In this document: piece by piece, positions 1 to 7,000 of the stretch
Position numbering within the stretch: position 1 is the first letter of the stretch
How the letters are laid out: each line of letters opens with the position of its first letter
DNA from: Bacillota bacterium
GTDB taxonomy: Bacteria > Bacillota > UBA4882 > UBA8346
Direction of reading: 5' to 3'
Length of the DNA: 14,570 bases
Assembly (NCBI GenBank): GCA_023402395.1
Contig: JAEYGI010000049.1
Coordinates: 1 to 14,570 of the forward strand
Made by a program: the position numbers and the translations under genes
The notes under the pieces: model-generated
The model's input: the letters and a program-made list of their open reading frames with translations, nothing else
Database searches by the model: none
Told to the model about the DNA's origin: nothing

Positions 1-1
1 C

Positions 2-127
2 GGGGACAACATCAAGATGAGCATCGAACTGATTACCTCGATCGCGATGGAAGAGGGACTGCGTTTCGCCATCCGTGAAGGCGGCCGCACCGTCGGCGCC
101 GGCGTCGTTACCAAAATCATTGAGTAA
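2..127 (+). CDS. tuf: Elongation factor Tu, C-terminal fragment (5' end outside window)
   Basis: The reading frame open from position 2 encodes the last 41 residues of EF-Tu and stops at TAA 125-127. The end, REGGRTVGAGVVTKIIE, is the signature C-terminus of bacterial EF-Tu (last strand of beta-barrel domain 3). EF-Tu is the GTPase that carries aminoacyl-tRNA to the ribosomal A site in the cytosol. Threonine is always ACC here (3 of 3) and glycine mostly GGC, the usage expected of a very highly expressed gene. A second tuf begins at 14445, so the genome has at least two copies. The gene is truncated only by the window edge; its stop and 3' flank look intact. Confidence 0.97.
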   Translation, partial: GDNIKMSIELITSIAMEEGLRFAIREGGRTVGAGVVTKIIE

Positions 128-143
128 AAAGCGATGACCGCTT

Positions 144-171
144 AAAGAGACCGGCTCCGGCCGGTCTCTTT
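144..171 (+). terminator. Intrinsic terminator hairpin after tuf
   Basis: A perfect 12-bp stem, 144-155 pairing with 160-171, closes a TCCG tetraloop. It starts 16 nt after the tuf stop. The T run is only the TTT that ends the 3' arm and is followed by GAATTCC, so the U tract is poor. The hairpin may need help from NusA or Rho, or may act mainly as a 3' end stabiliser. Between it and the promoter at 287 (172-286) I see nothing recognisable. Confidence 0.75.
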
Positions 172-286
172 GAATTCCATATCCTTTGAAATTATCGGTA
201 AGATCATCCTCGTTTCGTTTTTTCGCGGCTATCGTTAATTTCGATCGAATTTATCCCGGCTTTTACATTTTCCGCGAATTCCACCC

Positions 287-315
287 TTGACACCCCTCTT
301 GAAATGTGGTAAATT
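287..315 (+). promoter_or_regulatory. Sigma-A type promoter for rpmG-secE-nusG-rplKA(JL)
   Basis: A perfect -35 TTGACA (287-292), a 17-nt spacer and a -10 TAAATT (310-315) are preceded by TG at 307-308, which makes an extended -10. The predicted start site is near 322, leaving a leader of about 92 nt before rpmG. The leader holds two small hairpins: 335-339 with 343-347 followed by a T-rich run, and 370-374 with 378-382. Their role is unknown and both are weak (5 bp). Confidence 0.8.
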
Positions 316-413
316 TTTATAGTGATTGATTATTGATCCGAAGGGTCTTATTTTTTTCGCCTTTTTTGCGGGATTTCATCCCTGTCACCGCTCAATCGAG
401 GAGGTAACTACAG

Positions 414-563
414 ATGCGAGAAGGAATTACGCTGGCTTGCGCGGAGTGCAAAAACCGCAACTACCGCACGAACAAAAACAAAAAGAACAATCCCGAGCGC
501 CTGGAACTGATGAAATATTGCAAGTTCTGCCGCAAGGAAACCAGTCACAAAGAAACCAGATAA
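414..563 (+). CDS. rpmG: 50S ribosomal protein L33 (zinc-ribbon form)
   Basis: The 49-residue basic protein has Cys9, Cys12, Cys36 and Cys39 in two C-x2-C pairs (CAEC and CKFC), so it is the zinc-binding version of L33. It sits in the 50S subunit near the E site. The ATG at 414 follows a strong ribosome-binding site, GAGGAGGT at 398-405, at 8-nt spacing. The length is normal for the family. It is the first gene of the unit and is followed 30 nt later by secE, as in many Firmicutes. Zinc-containing L33 is often replaced by a cysteine-free paralogue under zinc limitation; whether such a paralogue exists cannot be seen here. Confidence 0.95.
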   Translation: MREGITLACAECKNRNYRTNKNKKNNPERLELMKYCKFCRKETSHKETR

Positions 564-593
564 GTCGATACGTCGGATGGAGGGGTGAAGAGA

Positions 594-812
594 GTGCAGC
601 AGCCCGCCAAAAAAGAAGCTAGGTTTGAAGGGTTTCAACGTTTCTTTCGGAACGTCGCCGCCGAACTCAAGAAGGTCAATTGGCCCAGCCGTAAAGAGAT
701 GGTGACCTACACCATCGTGGTTATTGCTACGGTTTTGGTCCTGTCGGTGATCATCACCGCCTGGGACTGGATTCTAACCCAAATCTTCCGATTGTTGGGA
801 TTCTACCGGTAG
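594..812 (+). CDS. secE: Preprotein translocase subunit SecE
   Basis: SecE is the small essential subunit that clamps SecY in the SecYEG protein-export channel of the cytoplasmic membrane. The 72-residue product has a basic amphipathic N-terminus, the family motif ELKKVNWPSRKEM at about residues 24-36, and one membrane-spanning segment at about 38-58. This is the short single-helix form usual in Gram-positive bacteria. I chose GTG at 594: the ribosome-binding site GGAGGGG at 579-585 lies 8 nt before it. An in-frame GTG at 585 overlaps that site and would add only three residues. nusG follows after 13 nt, the near-universal secE-nusG pairing. Confidence 0.93.
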   Translation: MQQPAKKEARFEGFQRFFRNVAAELKKVNWPSRKEMVTYTIVVIATVLVLSVIITAWDWILTQIFRLLGFYR

Positions 813-825
813 CGAGGAGAAACGG

Positions 826-1350
826 ATGGAAAAGAATTGGTATGTAATTCATACCTATTCCGGATATGAAAACAAAGTCAAGGCCAACTTGGAACGGCGC
901 GTGGAATCGATGGCGATGGAGGACAAGATCTTCCGGATCCTGGTTCCGACCGAGGAAGAACTGGAAATACGCGATGGAAAACGCAAGATCACCAAGAAAA
1001 AGATCTACCCCGGTTATGTGATTGTGGAAATGATTCTGACCGATGATTCATGGTACGTGGTGCGTAACACGCCGGGAGTCACCGGTTTTGTCGGTTCCGG
1101 TTCCAAACCCATTCCGCTGCAAGAGAAAGAGACCAAACTGATTTTGCATCAGATGGGGATCGATGAGCCGCGAACCAAGATTGACTTTGAAGTGGGCGAA
1201 ACCATCAAGGTGATCCGAGGCCCGTTTGAGAACTTTTCCGGAATCATCGAAGATATCAGCCCGGAAAAAGGGAAGATTAAAGTCAAGGTGTCGATGTTCG
1301 GCCGGGAGACCCCGGTGGAACTGGACTATCATCAGGTGGAAAAGCTTTGA
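826..1350 (+). CDS. nusG: Transcription termination/antitermination factor NusG
   Basis: NusG binds the RNA polymerase clamp, modulates pausing and termination, and links polymerase to the leading ribosome through its C-terminal domain. The 174-residue protein opens with the NGN domain (WYVIHTYSGYENKVKANL from residue 5, YPGYVIVEM at 61-69, VRNTPGVTGFVG at 79-90). It closes with a KOW domain at about 122-174, where VGETIKVIRGPFENFSGII is diagnostic. Length is standard and there is no insertion between the domains. ATG 826 follows GAGGAG at 814-819. Co-transcription with secE and rplK is the conserved arrangement. Confidence 0.97.
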   Translation: MEKNWYVIHTYSGYENKVKANLERRVESMAMEDKIFRILVPTEEELEIRDGKRKITKKKIYPGYVIVEMILTDDSWYVVRNTPGVTGFVGSGSKPIPLQEKETKLILHQMGIDEPRTKIDFEVGETIKVIRGPFENFSGIIEDISPEKGKIKVKVSMFGRETPVELDYHQVEKL

Positions 1351-1360
1351 TCGTTTGCAA

Positions 1361-1388
1361 GTGGGAGGGTATAACCCGTTACAACCAC
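1361..1388 (+). promoter_or_regulatory. Candidate L1-binding operator in the rplK leader (copy 1)
   Basis: Between nusG and rplK the RNA can fold as GUGG (1361-1364) with CCAC (1385-1388). An inner 4-bp helix, GGGU (1367-1370) with ACCC (1374-1377), is capped by AUA. The two helices are separated by an asymmetric internal loop: GA on the 5' side and seven nucleotides, GUUACAA, on the 3' side. The GUGGGAGG string and a closing CCAC also occur, as I recall, in the 23S rRNA helix 76-77 region bound by L1. L1 is known to repress the L11-L1 operon by binding a leader that mimics this site. The fold ends about 10 nt before the rplK ribosome-binding site. Function is inferred. Confidence 0.7.
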
Positions 1389-1413
1389 ATCAAAATGAAG
1401 GAGGTGAAGGGCA

Positions 1414-1839
1414 ATGGCTAAAAAGATTACGGCGTACGTTAAACTGCAAGTTCCGGCTGGAAAAGCCAATCCCGCTCCGCCGGTCGGCCCTGCCCTGGGA
1501 CAGCACGGTGTCAACATTATGGAGTTTTGTAAAACCTTTAACGAGCGGACCGCGGCTCAGGCAGGTTTGATCATCCCGGTGGTGATCACGGTTTATGAGG
1601 ACCGTTCGTTCACATTCATCTGCAAAACACCGCCGGTGCCGGTTTTATTAAAGAAAGCCATCAACCTTGAGAAAGGCTCGGGAACTCCCAACAAGGAGAA
1701 AGTCGGGACCATTAGCAAAGCCAAGGTGCGGGAGATTGCCGAGCTGAAAATGCCGGATTTGAACGCCGCCAGCGTGGAAGCGGCGATGAGCATGGTCGCC
1801 GGGACCGCCCGGAGCATGGGAATCGTGGTTGAGGATTAA
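1414..1839 (+). CDS. rplK: 50S ribosomal protein L11
   Basis: L11 binds the GTPase-associated centre of 23S rRNA at the base of the L7/L12 stalk and takes part in factor binding and stringent-response sensing by RelA. The 141-residue product has the proline-rich N-terminal signature (GKANPAPPVGPALGQHGVNI, about residues 16-35) and a C-terminal rRNA-binding domain with GTISKAKVREIAELKMPDLN. Its length equals the family norm. ATG 1414 lies behind AAGGAGGTGA, 7 nt away. It is paired with rplA, 56 nt downstream, as in almost all bacteria. The leader carries a candidate L1 operator (1361-1388), so L1 probably limits its translation. Confidence 0.98.
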   Translation: MAKKITAYVKLQVPAGKANPAPPVGPALGQHGVNIMEFCKTFNERTAAQAGLIIPVVITVYEDRSFTFICKTPPVPVLLKKAINLEKGSGTPNKEKVGTISKAKVREIAELKMPDLNAASVEAAMSMVAGTARSMGIVVED

Positions 1840-1850
1840 CCCCGAAATCG

Positions 1851-1879
1851 GTGGGAGGAAGCAATTCCGCTAGCACCAC
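1851..1879 (+). promoter_or_regulatory. Candidate L1-binding operator between rplK and rplA (copy 2)
   Basis: The rplK-rplA gap repeats the architecture of the rplK leader. GUGG (1851-1854) pairs with CCAC (1876-1879). The inner helix GGAA (1857-1860) pairs with UUCC (1865-1868) around a GCAA (GNRA-type) tetraloop. The internal loop is again GA on the 5' side and seven nucleotides, GCUAGCA, on the 3' side. The inner helix differs in sequence from copy 1 (GGGU/ACCC against GGAA/UUCC) but keeps its pairing, which argues for selection on structure. The fold ends one nucleotide before the rplA ribosome-binding site AAGGAGG (1881-1887), so a bound protein would block initiation. That L1 is the ligand is inferred. 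Confidence 0.65.
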
Positions 1880-1895
1880 AAAGGAGGAAATTGAG

Positions 1896-2612
1896 ATGCC
1901 GAAACATGGAAAGCGCTATATCGAATCGGCCAAACTGTTTGATGGCGCTAAGCTCTATGATCCCAATGAAGCGTTGAACTTGATCAAAGCGATGCCGAAG
2001 GGCAAATTTGACGAGTCCGTCGAGGTCTCCATCCGCTTGGGCGTTGACCCGCGTCACGCCGATCAGCAGATCCGCGGCGCCGTGGTTTTGCCGCATGGAA
2101 CCGGACGTACCGTGAAAGTGGCGGTGTTCGCCAAGGGCGAGAAGGCCAAAGAGGCCGAGGAAGCCGGTGCCGAAAAGGTCGGAGCCGAAGATTTGATTGA
2201 AGAGATCCAAAAGGGGTTTATGGATTTTGATATTACGGTCGCCACTCCGGATATGATGGGTGCCGTCGGTAAGCTTGGTAAAATTCTCGGCCCCAAGGGA
2301 TTGATGCCCAATCCCAAGACCGGAACGGTCACTTTTGATATCGCCAAGGCGATTAAAGAGATTAAAGCCGGTAAAGTGGAGTACCGGGTCGATAAAACCG
2401 GTATCGTCCATGTCCCTATCGGTAAAGTTTCATTCGATGCCGATAAGTTGCTGCGCAACTTCAGGACGCTGATGGACGTGATTGTGAAAGCCAAACCTTC
2501 CTCGGCTAAGGGAACCTATATCAAGAGTGTCGTGTTGTCGGCGACCATGAGCCCGGGGGTTAAGGTTTCACCGCAATTGGCTCAGTCGTCGGCGGCTGGC
2601 ATCGAACATTAA
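1896..2612 (+). CDS. rplA: 50S ribosomal protein L1
   Basis: L1 forms the mobile stalk that helps move deacylated tRNA out of the E site, and it represses its own operon by binding the leader mRNA. The 238-residue protein has the signature GPKGLMPNPK at 132-141 and IRGAVVLPHGTG in domain II. I chose ATG 1896 because it follows AAGGAGG at 1881-1887 and begins MPKHGKRY, as family members do. A GTG at 1851 would add 15 residues that coincide with the candidate operator. Oddity: the RNA-contact triad Thr-Met-Gly reads Thr217-Met218-Ser219 here. The C-terminal tail after it (SPQLAQSSAAGIEH) is slightly longer than usual. Confidence 0.97.
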   Translation: MPKHGKRYIESAKLFDGAKLYDPNEALNLIKAMPKGKFDESVEVSIRLGVDPRHADQQIRGAVVLPHGTGRTVKVAVFAKGEKAKEAEEAGAEKVGAEDLIEEIQKGFMDFDITVATPDMMGAVGKLGKILGPKGLMPNPKTGTVTFDIAKAIKEIKAGKVEYRVDKTGIVHVPIGKVSFDADKLLRNFRTLMDVIVKAKPSSAKGTYIKSVVLSATMSPGVKVSPQLAQSSAAGIEH

Positions 2613-2644
2613 TTGGTTTAATTTCATATGATCGCGACGCCATA

Positions 2645-2755
2645 GACAGTAGGTGCCATCACTGACGGCATAAAGGGAAACCGCCTACCGAGGCTGGAGA
2701 TAATAGGTTTAGGGGAATCCAGGACCTCCAGTTTGCTATGGGGGTCTTGTTTTTA
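2645..2755 (+). promoter_or_regulatory. L10 leader (rplJL attenuator RNA)
   Basis: The 179-nt gap before rplJ contains the conserved Firmicutes L10 leader. An outer stem pairs GTAGG (2649-2653) with CCTAC (2684-2688). An inner stem pairs TGCC (2654-2657) with GGCA (2667-2670). A purine-rich 3' strand, AAAGGGAAACCG (2672-2683), follows, and AGACAG precedes. In this family the L10-(L12)4 complex binds the leader and promotes premature termination. A competing helix is visible: 2691-2699 can pair with 2726-2734 (9 bp, two G-U), taking up most of the 5' arm of the terminator at 2721-2748 and thus acting as an antiterminator. Recognition is by eye from the known motif. Confidence 0.88.
2721..2755 (+). 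terminator. Attenuator terminator of the L10 leader
   Basis: A 10-bp stem (2721-2730 with 2739-2748, two G-U pairs) encloses an 8-nt loop and is followed by GTTTTTA. It is a typical intrinsic terminator inside the rplJ leader, 36 nt before the start codon. It should set the ratio of rplKA to rplJL transcripts. Confidence 0.85.
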
Positions 2756-2791
2756 TTTAAATTGATTCGTTTGAAAAAGGAGGTGTAATAC

Positions 2792-3313
2792 ATGGCAAGA
2801 CCGGAAAAAGAAGCAGCGGTAAGTGAGATTCAAGAAAAGCTGCAGAAGTCCAAGGCGGTGGTTCTCGCCGATTACCGCGGTCTGAACGTCCAGGAAGTCA
2901 CCGAGCTTCGGAAGAAGTTGCGGGAAGCCGGGGTTGAGTACAAAGTGGCCAAAAACACTTTGACCAGCCGGGCTGCAAAAGCGGTGAATATCGAAGGGTT
3001 GGATGAGTATTTGAGCGGACCGACCGCTCTGGCCTTTGGATACGGCGACGCCGTCACTCCCGCGAAGATTCTTTCCACCTTCGCCAAAGACCACAAGAAA
3101 TTGGAGATCAAAGGTGGAGTTCTGGAAGGGAAAGTCATCGATTTTCGAATGGTAAAGACCTTGGCCGACCTGCCTTCCCGGGAAGCTCTCCTCGGCCAGG
3201 TGGCCGGGTTGATGCAAGCTCCGATGCGTGGCTTGGTAACGGTTCTCTCCGGACCCGCCCGCAATCTGGTGTATGCGCTGGAAGCCATCCGCAAACAAAA
3301 AGCAGGCGAATAA
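2792..3313 (+). CDS. rplJ: 50S ribosomal protein L10
   Basis: L10 anchors the L7/L12 dimers to the 50S subunit and, in complex with them, regulates its own mRNA. The 173-residue protein shows the family pattern: KSKAVVLADYRGLNVQEVTELR near the N-terminus, then KVAKNTLTSRA, and a C-terminal helix (about 145-170) that should bind the L7/L12 N-terminal domains. ATG 2792 follows AAGGAGGTG at 2778-2786. Length is normal. The gene lies directly behind its attenuator and 36 nt before rplL, the conserved stalk operon. Confidence 0.97.
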   Translation: MARPEKEAAVSEIQEKLQKSKAVVLADYRGLNVQEVTELRKKLREAGVEYKVAKNTLTSRAAKAVNIEGLDEYLSGPTALAFGYGDAVTPAKILSTFAKDHKKLEIKGGVLEGKVIDFRMVKTLADLPSREALLGQVAGLMQAPMRGLVTVLSGPARNLVYALEAIRKQKAGE

Positions 3314-3349
3314 TTTTAAAAATTGGTGAATTTAAGGAGGATTATTATC

Positions 3350-3721
3350 GTGAGTAAAGTTAATGAAGTTTTAGAAATCGTTAAAGGCATGTCCGTATTG
3401 GAACTGAATGAGCTGGTCAAAGCGTTTGAGGAAGAGTTCGGCGTATCCGCTGCCGCTCCGGTGGCCATGGCCGCCGCTCCGGCCGCTGCCGCTCCGGTGG
3501 TTGAGGAAAAGACCGAATTCGACGTGGTCCTGACCAGCGGTGGAGCCCAGAAGATTCAAGTCATCAAAGTAGTCCGCGAAGTGACCGGTCTTGGCTTGAA
3601 AGAAGCTAAGGACCTGGTTGACGGCGCTCCTCAGAAGGTCAAAGAGGGCATTGCCAAGAAAGATGCCGAAGAGCTCAAAAAGAAACTGGAAGATGCCGGC
3701 GCGACCGTTGAACTCAAATAA
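3350..3721 (+). CDS. rplL: 50S ribosomal protein L7/L12
   Basis: L7/L12 forms the flexible stalk dimers that recruit EF-Tu, EF-G and other translational GTPases. The 123-residue protein has an N-terminal dimerisation domain (1-31), an Ala/Pro/Val-rich hinge (about 32-52), and the C-terminal factor-binding domain with GLGLKEAKDLVDGAPQKVKEG and the end GATVELK. The start is GTG at 3350, behind AAGGAGG at 3334-3340 with 9-nt spacing; the product then begins MSKVNEVLEIVK, as in the family. The longer open frame from 3323 would add nine residues encoded by the ribosome-binding region itself and is rejected. It is followed directly by a strong terminator. Confidence 0.97.
   Translation: MSKVNEVLEIVKGMSVLELNELVKAFEEEFGVSAAAPVAMAAAPAAAAPVVEEKTEFDVVLTSGGAQKIQVIKVVREVTGLGLKEAKDLVDGAPQKVKEGIAKKDAEELKKKLEDAGATVELK
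3447..3500 (+). repeat. 18-nt direct repeat in the rplL hinge
   Basis: The 18-mer CCGCTGCCGCTCCGGTGG occurs exactly at 3447-3464 and 3483-3500, 36 nt apart, with a partial third copy of its core at about 3471-3482. It encodes the Ala/Pro/Val hinge. The 36-nt period equals 12 codons, so slippage between copies would lengthen or shorten the hinge without a frameshift. Confidence 0.85.
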
Positions 3722-3735
3722 GCAGTATCGAGTGA

Positions 3736-3776
3736 AAGAGAGGCCGGGAATATCCCGGCCTCTCTTAATATTTTTC
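3736..3776 (+). terminator. Strong intrinsic terminator after rplL
   Basis: A perfect 14-bp, GC-rich stem pairs 3736-3749 with 3753-3766 around an ATA loop and is followed by AATATTTTTC. It begins 15 nt after the rplL stop. It should end most rplJL transcripts and separate them from rpoBC. Confidence 0.93.
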
Positions 3777-3808
3777 TTGACAGTAATATGGACCTGTGAT
3801 ATTATAAT
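3777..3808 (+). promoter_or_regulatory. Strong sigma-A promoter for rpoBC
   Basis: A perfect -35 TTGACA (3777-3782) begins one base after the terminator T run. At 17-nt spacing lies -10 TATTAT (3800-3805), preceded by TG at 3797-3798 (extended -10). An exact TATAAT at 3803-3808 overlaps it but would need a 20-nt spacer. The T-rich terminator tail could serve as an upstream A/T element. The predicted start site is near 3812. Confidence 0.85.
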
Positions 3809-3811
3809 ATT

Positions 3812-4038
3812 CTGCGAAGTTTGGTAATCATTCCAAGAATTTTTGTAAATTGTGCATAAAACCGTGGTTAAATCCGGAAAATATTTGAATGCGGGCTGAG
3901 TTTACTGATTATTATTAGCGTCGCTTAAAATTAATTATCCAGAGTCTGTAAGCGAGGATAACTGTGTTACCTTGCTTTTATCTGTTTTTACTGAAAACCG
4001 TTTGGGTCGGTTACCAATATTCCGAAGAGGTGAGTGGC
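3812..4038 (+). other. Long A/T-rich 5' leader of rpoB
   Basis: About 227 nt separate the predicted transcription start from the preferred rpoB start codon. The region is clearly more A/T-rich than the flanking genes. I see a small hairpin (AACCG 3996-4000 with CGGTT 4008-4012) and a GAGG ribosome-site-like element at 3954-3957, followed 6 nt later by GTG 3964, which is in frame with rpoB. No family of known regulatory RNA is recognised. There is no intrinsic terminator in it. Confidence 0.55.
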
Positions 4039-7000
4039 TTGCAGAATGCCGTTCGAAAACACCGGGACAGAGTCAGCTTCGCGAAGATCGAAGAGATTTT
4101 GGATATGCCGAATCTGATCGAGGTTCAACAGCGTTCCTACCAATGGTTCCTGGATGAGGGTCTGCGGGAAATGTTCAGAGACATCTCGCCGATTCAGGAT
4201 TTTACAGGAAACCTGGTGCTGGAGTTTATCGATTATTCACTGGGGGACCCCAAATATCCGGTCGAGGAATGCAAGGAGCGCGATGTAACTTATGCTGCTC
4301 CGCTCCGGGTGCGGGCCCGCCTGATCAACAAGGAAACCGGGGAAGTCAAAGAGCAGGAAGTCTTTATGGGTGATTTTCCGCTGATGACCGAAAAAGGCAC
4401 CTTTATTATCAATGGGGCCGAACGGGTGATCGTCAGCCAGTTGGTCCGCTCGCCCGGGGTTTATTTCGGGAAAACCCAGGACACCACCGGGAAACTATTG
4501 TATTCGGCCAGTATCATCCCCAATCGTGGTGCTTGGCTGGAATTTGAATACGATGCCAATGACATTTTGTACGTAAGGATTGATCGCACCCGGAAACTTC
4601 CCGTTACGATTCTCCTGAAGGCTTTGGGCCTCGGCAATAACTATCAATTGAATGAAATCTTCGAAAGTCACGAAGTTGTCAAAAACACGCTTGAGCGCGA
4701 CAACACCCAAAACGAAGAAGAAGCCCTGATTGAAATCTACAAACGTTTGCGGCCCGGAGAACCGCCGACGGTCGATAGCGCCCGTACGCTCTTTGAAACG
4801 CTGTTCTTTGATCCCAAACGTTATGATCTGGCCGCGGTGGGCCGTTATAAAATCAATAAGAAACTTAATTTGAACTTACCGGCCAAGACCATCAAACCGC
4901 ACATCGATGAATCCGGCGTTGAAGTCCCGGGACAGGAAGCGGTGAAAACCCTTACCAAAGAAGATGTCGTCGAGGTCGTCAAATATCTATTGAACTTATT
5001 CGGTGGCATTGGTGATGTCGATGACATCGACCATCTAGGCAACCGCCGCTTGAAATCCGTCGGGGAATTGTTACAGAACCAGTTCCGGATCGGTCTTTCC
5101 CGGATGGAACGGGTGGTTCGGGAAAGAATGACCATCCAGGACGTAGAGGTCATCACCCCTCAGGCGCTGATAAACATCCGTCCGGTAGTGGCGGCGATTA
5201 AAGAATTCTTTGGTTCGAGCCAGCTATCGCAGTTCATGGATCAGACCAATCCGTTGGCGGAGCTGACCCATAAACGCCGTTTGTCGGCCTTGGGTCCGGG
5301 GGGGTTATCGCGGGAACGGGCCGGGATGGAGGTTCGTGACGTTCACCATTCTCACTATGGCCGAATGTGCCCGGTTGAAACCCCTGAAGGTCCGAATATC
5401 GGATTGATCGGGTCGCTCACCACTTTCGCCCGGATTAACGAGTATGGTTTTATCGAAACCCCATACCGCAAAGTGGCTAATGGCATGGTTACCGATGAAA
5501 TCGTTTATTTAACCGCCGACGAGGAAGACCGCTATATTGTGGCGCAGGCCAATGAGCCGTTCGATCTTGAAACCAAACGGTTCATTCATGCTCGGGTTTC
5601 CGTCCGCCATCGCGAGGATATTCAGGAAGTTCCCAACAACCAGGTGCATCTGATGGACGTATCCCCGAAGCAGTTGGTCAGTATCGCGACGGCACTGATT
5701 CCGTTCCTGGAAAACGATGACGCCAACCGCGCGTTGATGGGATCAAACATGCAGCGCCAAGCGGTTCCCTTGCTCCGTACTCAGGCTCCGCTAGTGGGAA
5801 CCGGAATGGAATATAAGGCCGCGGTCGATTCCGGCGTCGTTATTCTGGCCAAAAACAAAGGCGTCGTTCATAAGGTAACCGGCGACCTGATTCAGATTAA
5901 AACCGAACGCGGAAGCGTTGATTCGTACCAAGTACTTAAATTTAAGCGTTCCAACCAAGGGACATGTATCAATCAGAAGCCAATCGTCCGCGAGGGACAG
6001 ATCGTGGAGGCCGGTGAAGTGATCGCTGATGGCCCTTCCACCGATAACGGTGAATTGGGTCTCGGTAAGAATATTCTGGTGGCTTTTATGCCCTGGGAAG
6101 GATATAACTATGAAGACGCGATTTTGATCAGCGAGAAGTTGGTGGTCGATGATACGTTTACCTCCATTCACATTGAAGAATACGAGGCGGAGGCCCGTGA
6201 TACGAAGCTGGGCGCGGAGGAGATTACCCGCGATATTCCCAACGTCGGAGAAGGTGCTCTCGATGATCTCGATGAGCACGGAATTATTCGGGTTGGCGCT
6301 GAAGTCAGGCCTGGAGACATTCTGGTCGGGAAAGTCACTCCGAAAGGTGAGACCGAACTCACCGCCGAGGAACGATTGCTTCGGGCCATCTTCGGGGAAA
6401 AAGCCCGGGAAGTCCGGGACACTTCACTGCGCGTTCCGCATGGCGAATCGGGCCGGATTGTGGATGTCAAAGTTTTCTCCCGTGAGAATGGAGATGAGTT
6501 GGCTCCCGGAGTCAACCGGCTGGTTCGGGCCTACATCGCCCAAAAGCGAAAAATCTCCGAAGGGGATAAAATGGCGGGGCGCCATGGCAACAAAGGAGTT
6601 ATCGCCAAGATTCTCCCCATTGAGGATATGCCTTTTCTCCCTAACGGGACATCGGTCGAGATCGTTCTCAATCCGCTAGGCGTGCCCTCCCGGATGAACT
6701 TGGGGCAGGTTCTTGAAACTCACTTGGGATGGGCTGCTAAGATGCTTGGAATTCATGTGGCGACTCCGGTTTTCGGCGGAGCCACCGAGGCTGACATTTT
6801 GAGTATGTTTGAAAAAGCTGGTCTCCCGAAAACCGGAAAAACTGTTTTGTACGACGGTCGAACCGGAGAACCGTTTGATCGCCCGGTCACCGTTGGCTAC
6901 GTTTATATGCTGAAACTGGCTCATTTGGTTGATGACAAGATTCACGCCCGCTCTACCGGGCCATATTCGCTGGTTACTCAGCAACCGTTGGGTGGTAAGG

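Noticed and set aside
335..357. Small hairpin plus T run in the rpmG leader, read as an attenuator
   Set aside because: The stem is only 5 bp with one G-U pair, too weak to call a terminator; it is noted only in the promoter entry.
326..622. 98-codon frame overlapping rpmG
   Set aside because: It covers all of rpmG in another frame and has no ribosome-binding site; L33 in the frame from 414 is unmistakable.
1395..1421. 8-codon upstream ORF (ATG 1395) overlapping the rplK start
   Set aside because: The ATG sits directly before the rplK ribosome-binding site and has none of its own; it is probably chance.
2602..2632. Possible promoter before the L10 leader (TATGAT at 2627)
   Set aside because: No acceptable -35 hexamer is found at 16-18 nt spacing, so read-through from rplKA into the attenuator is simpler.
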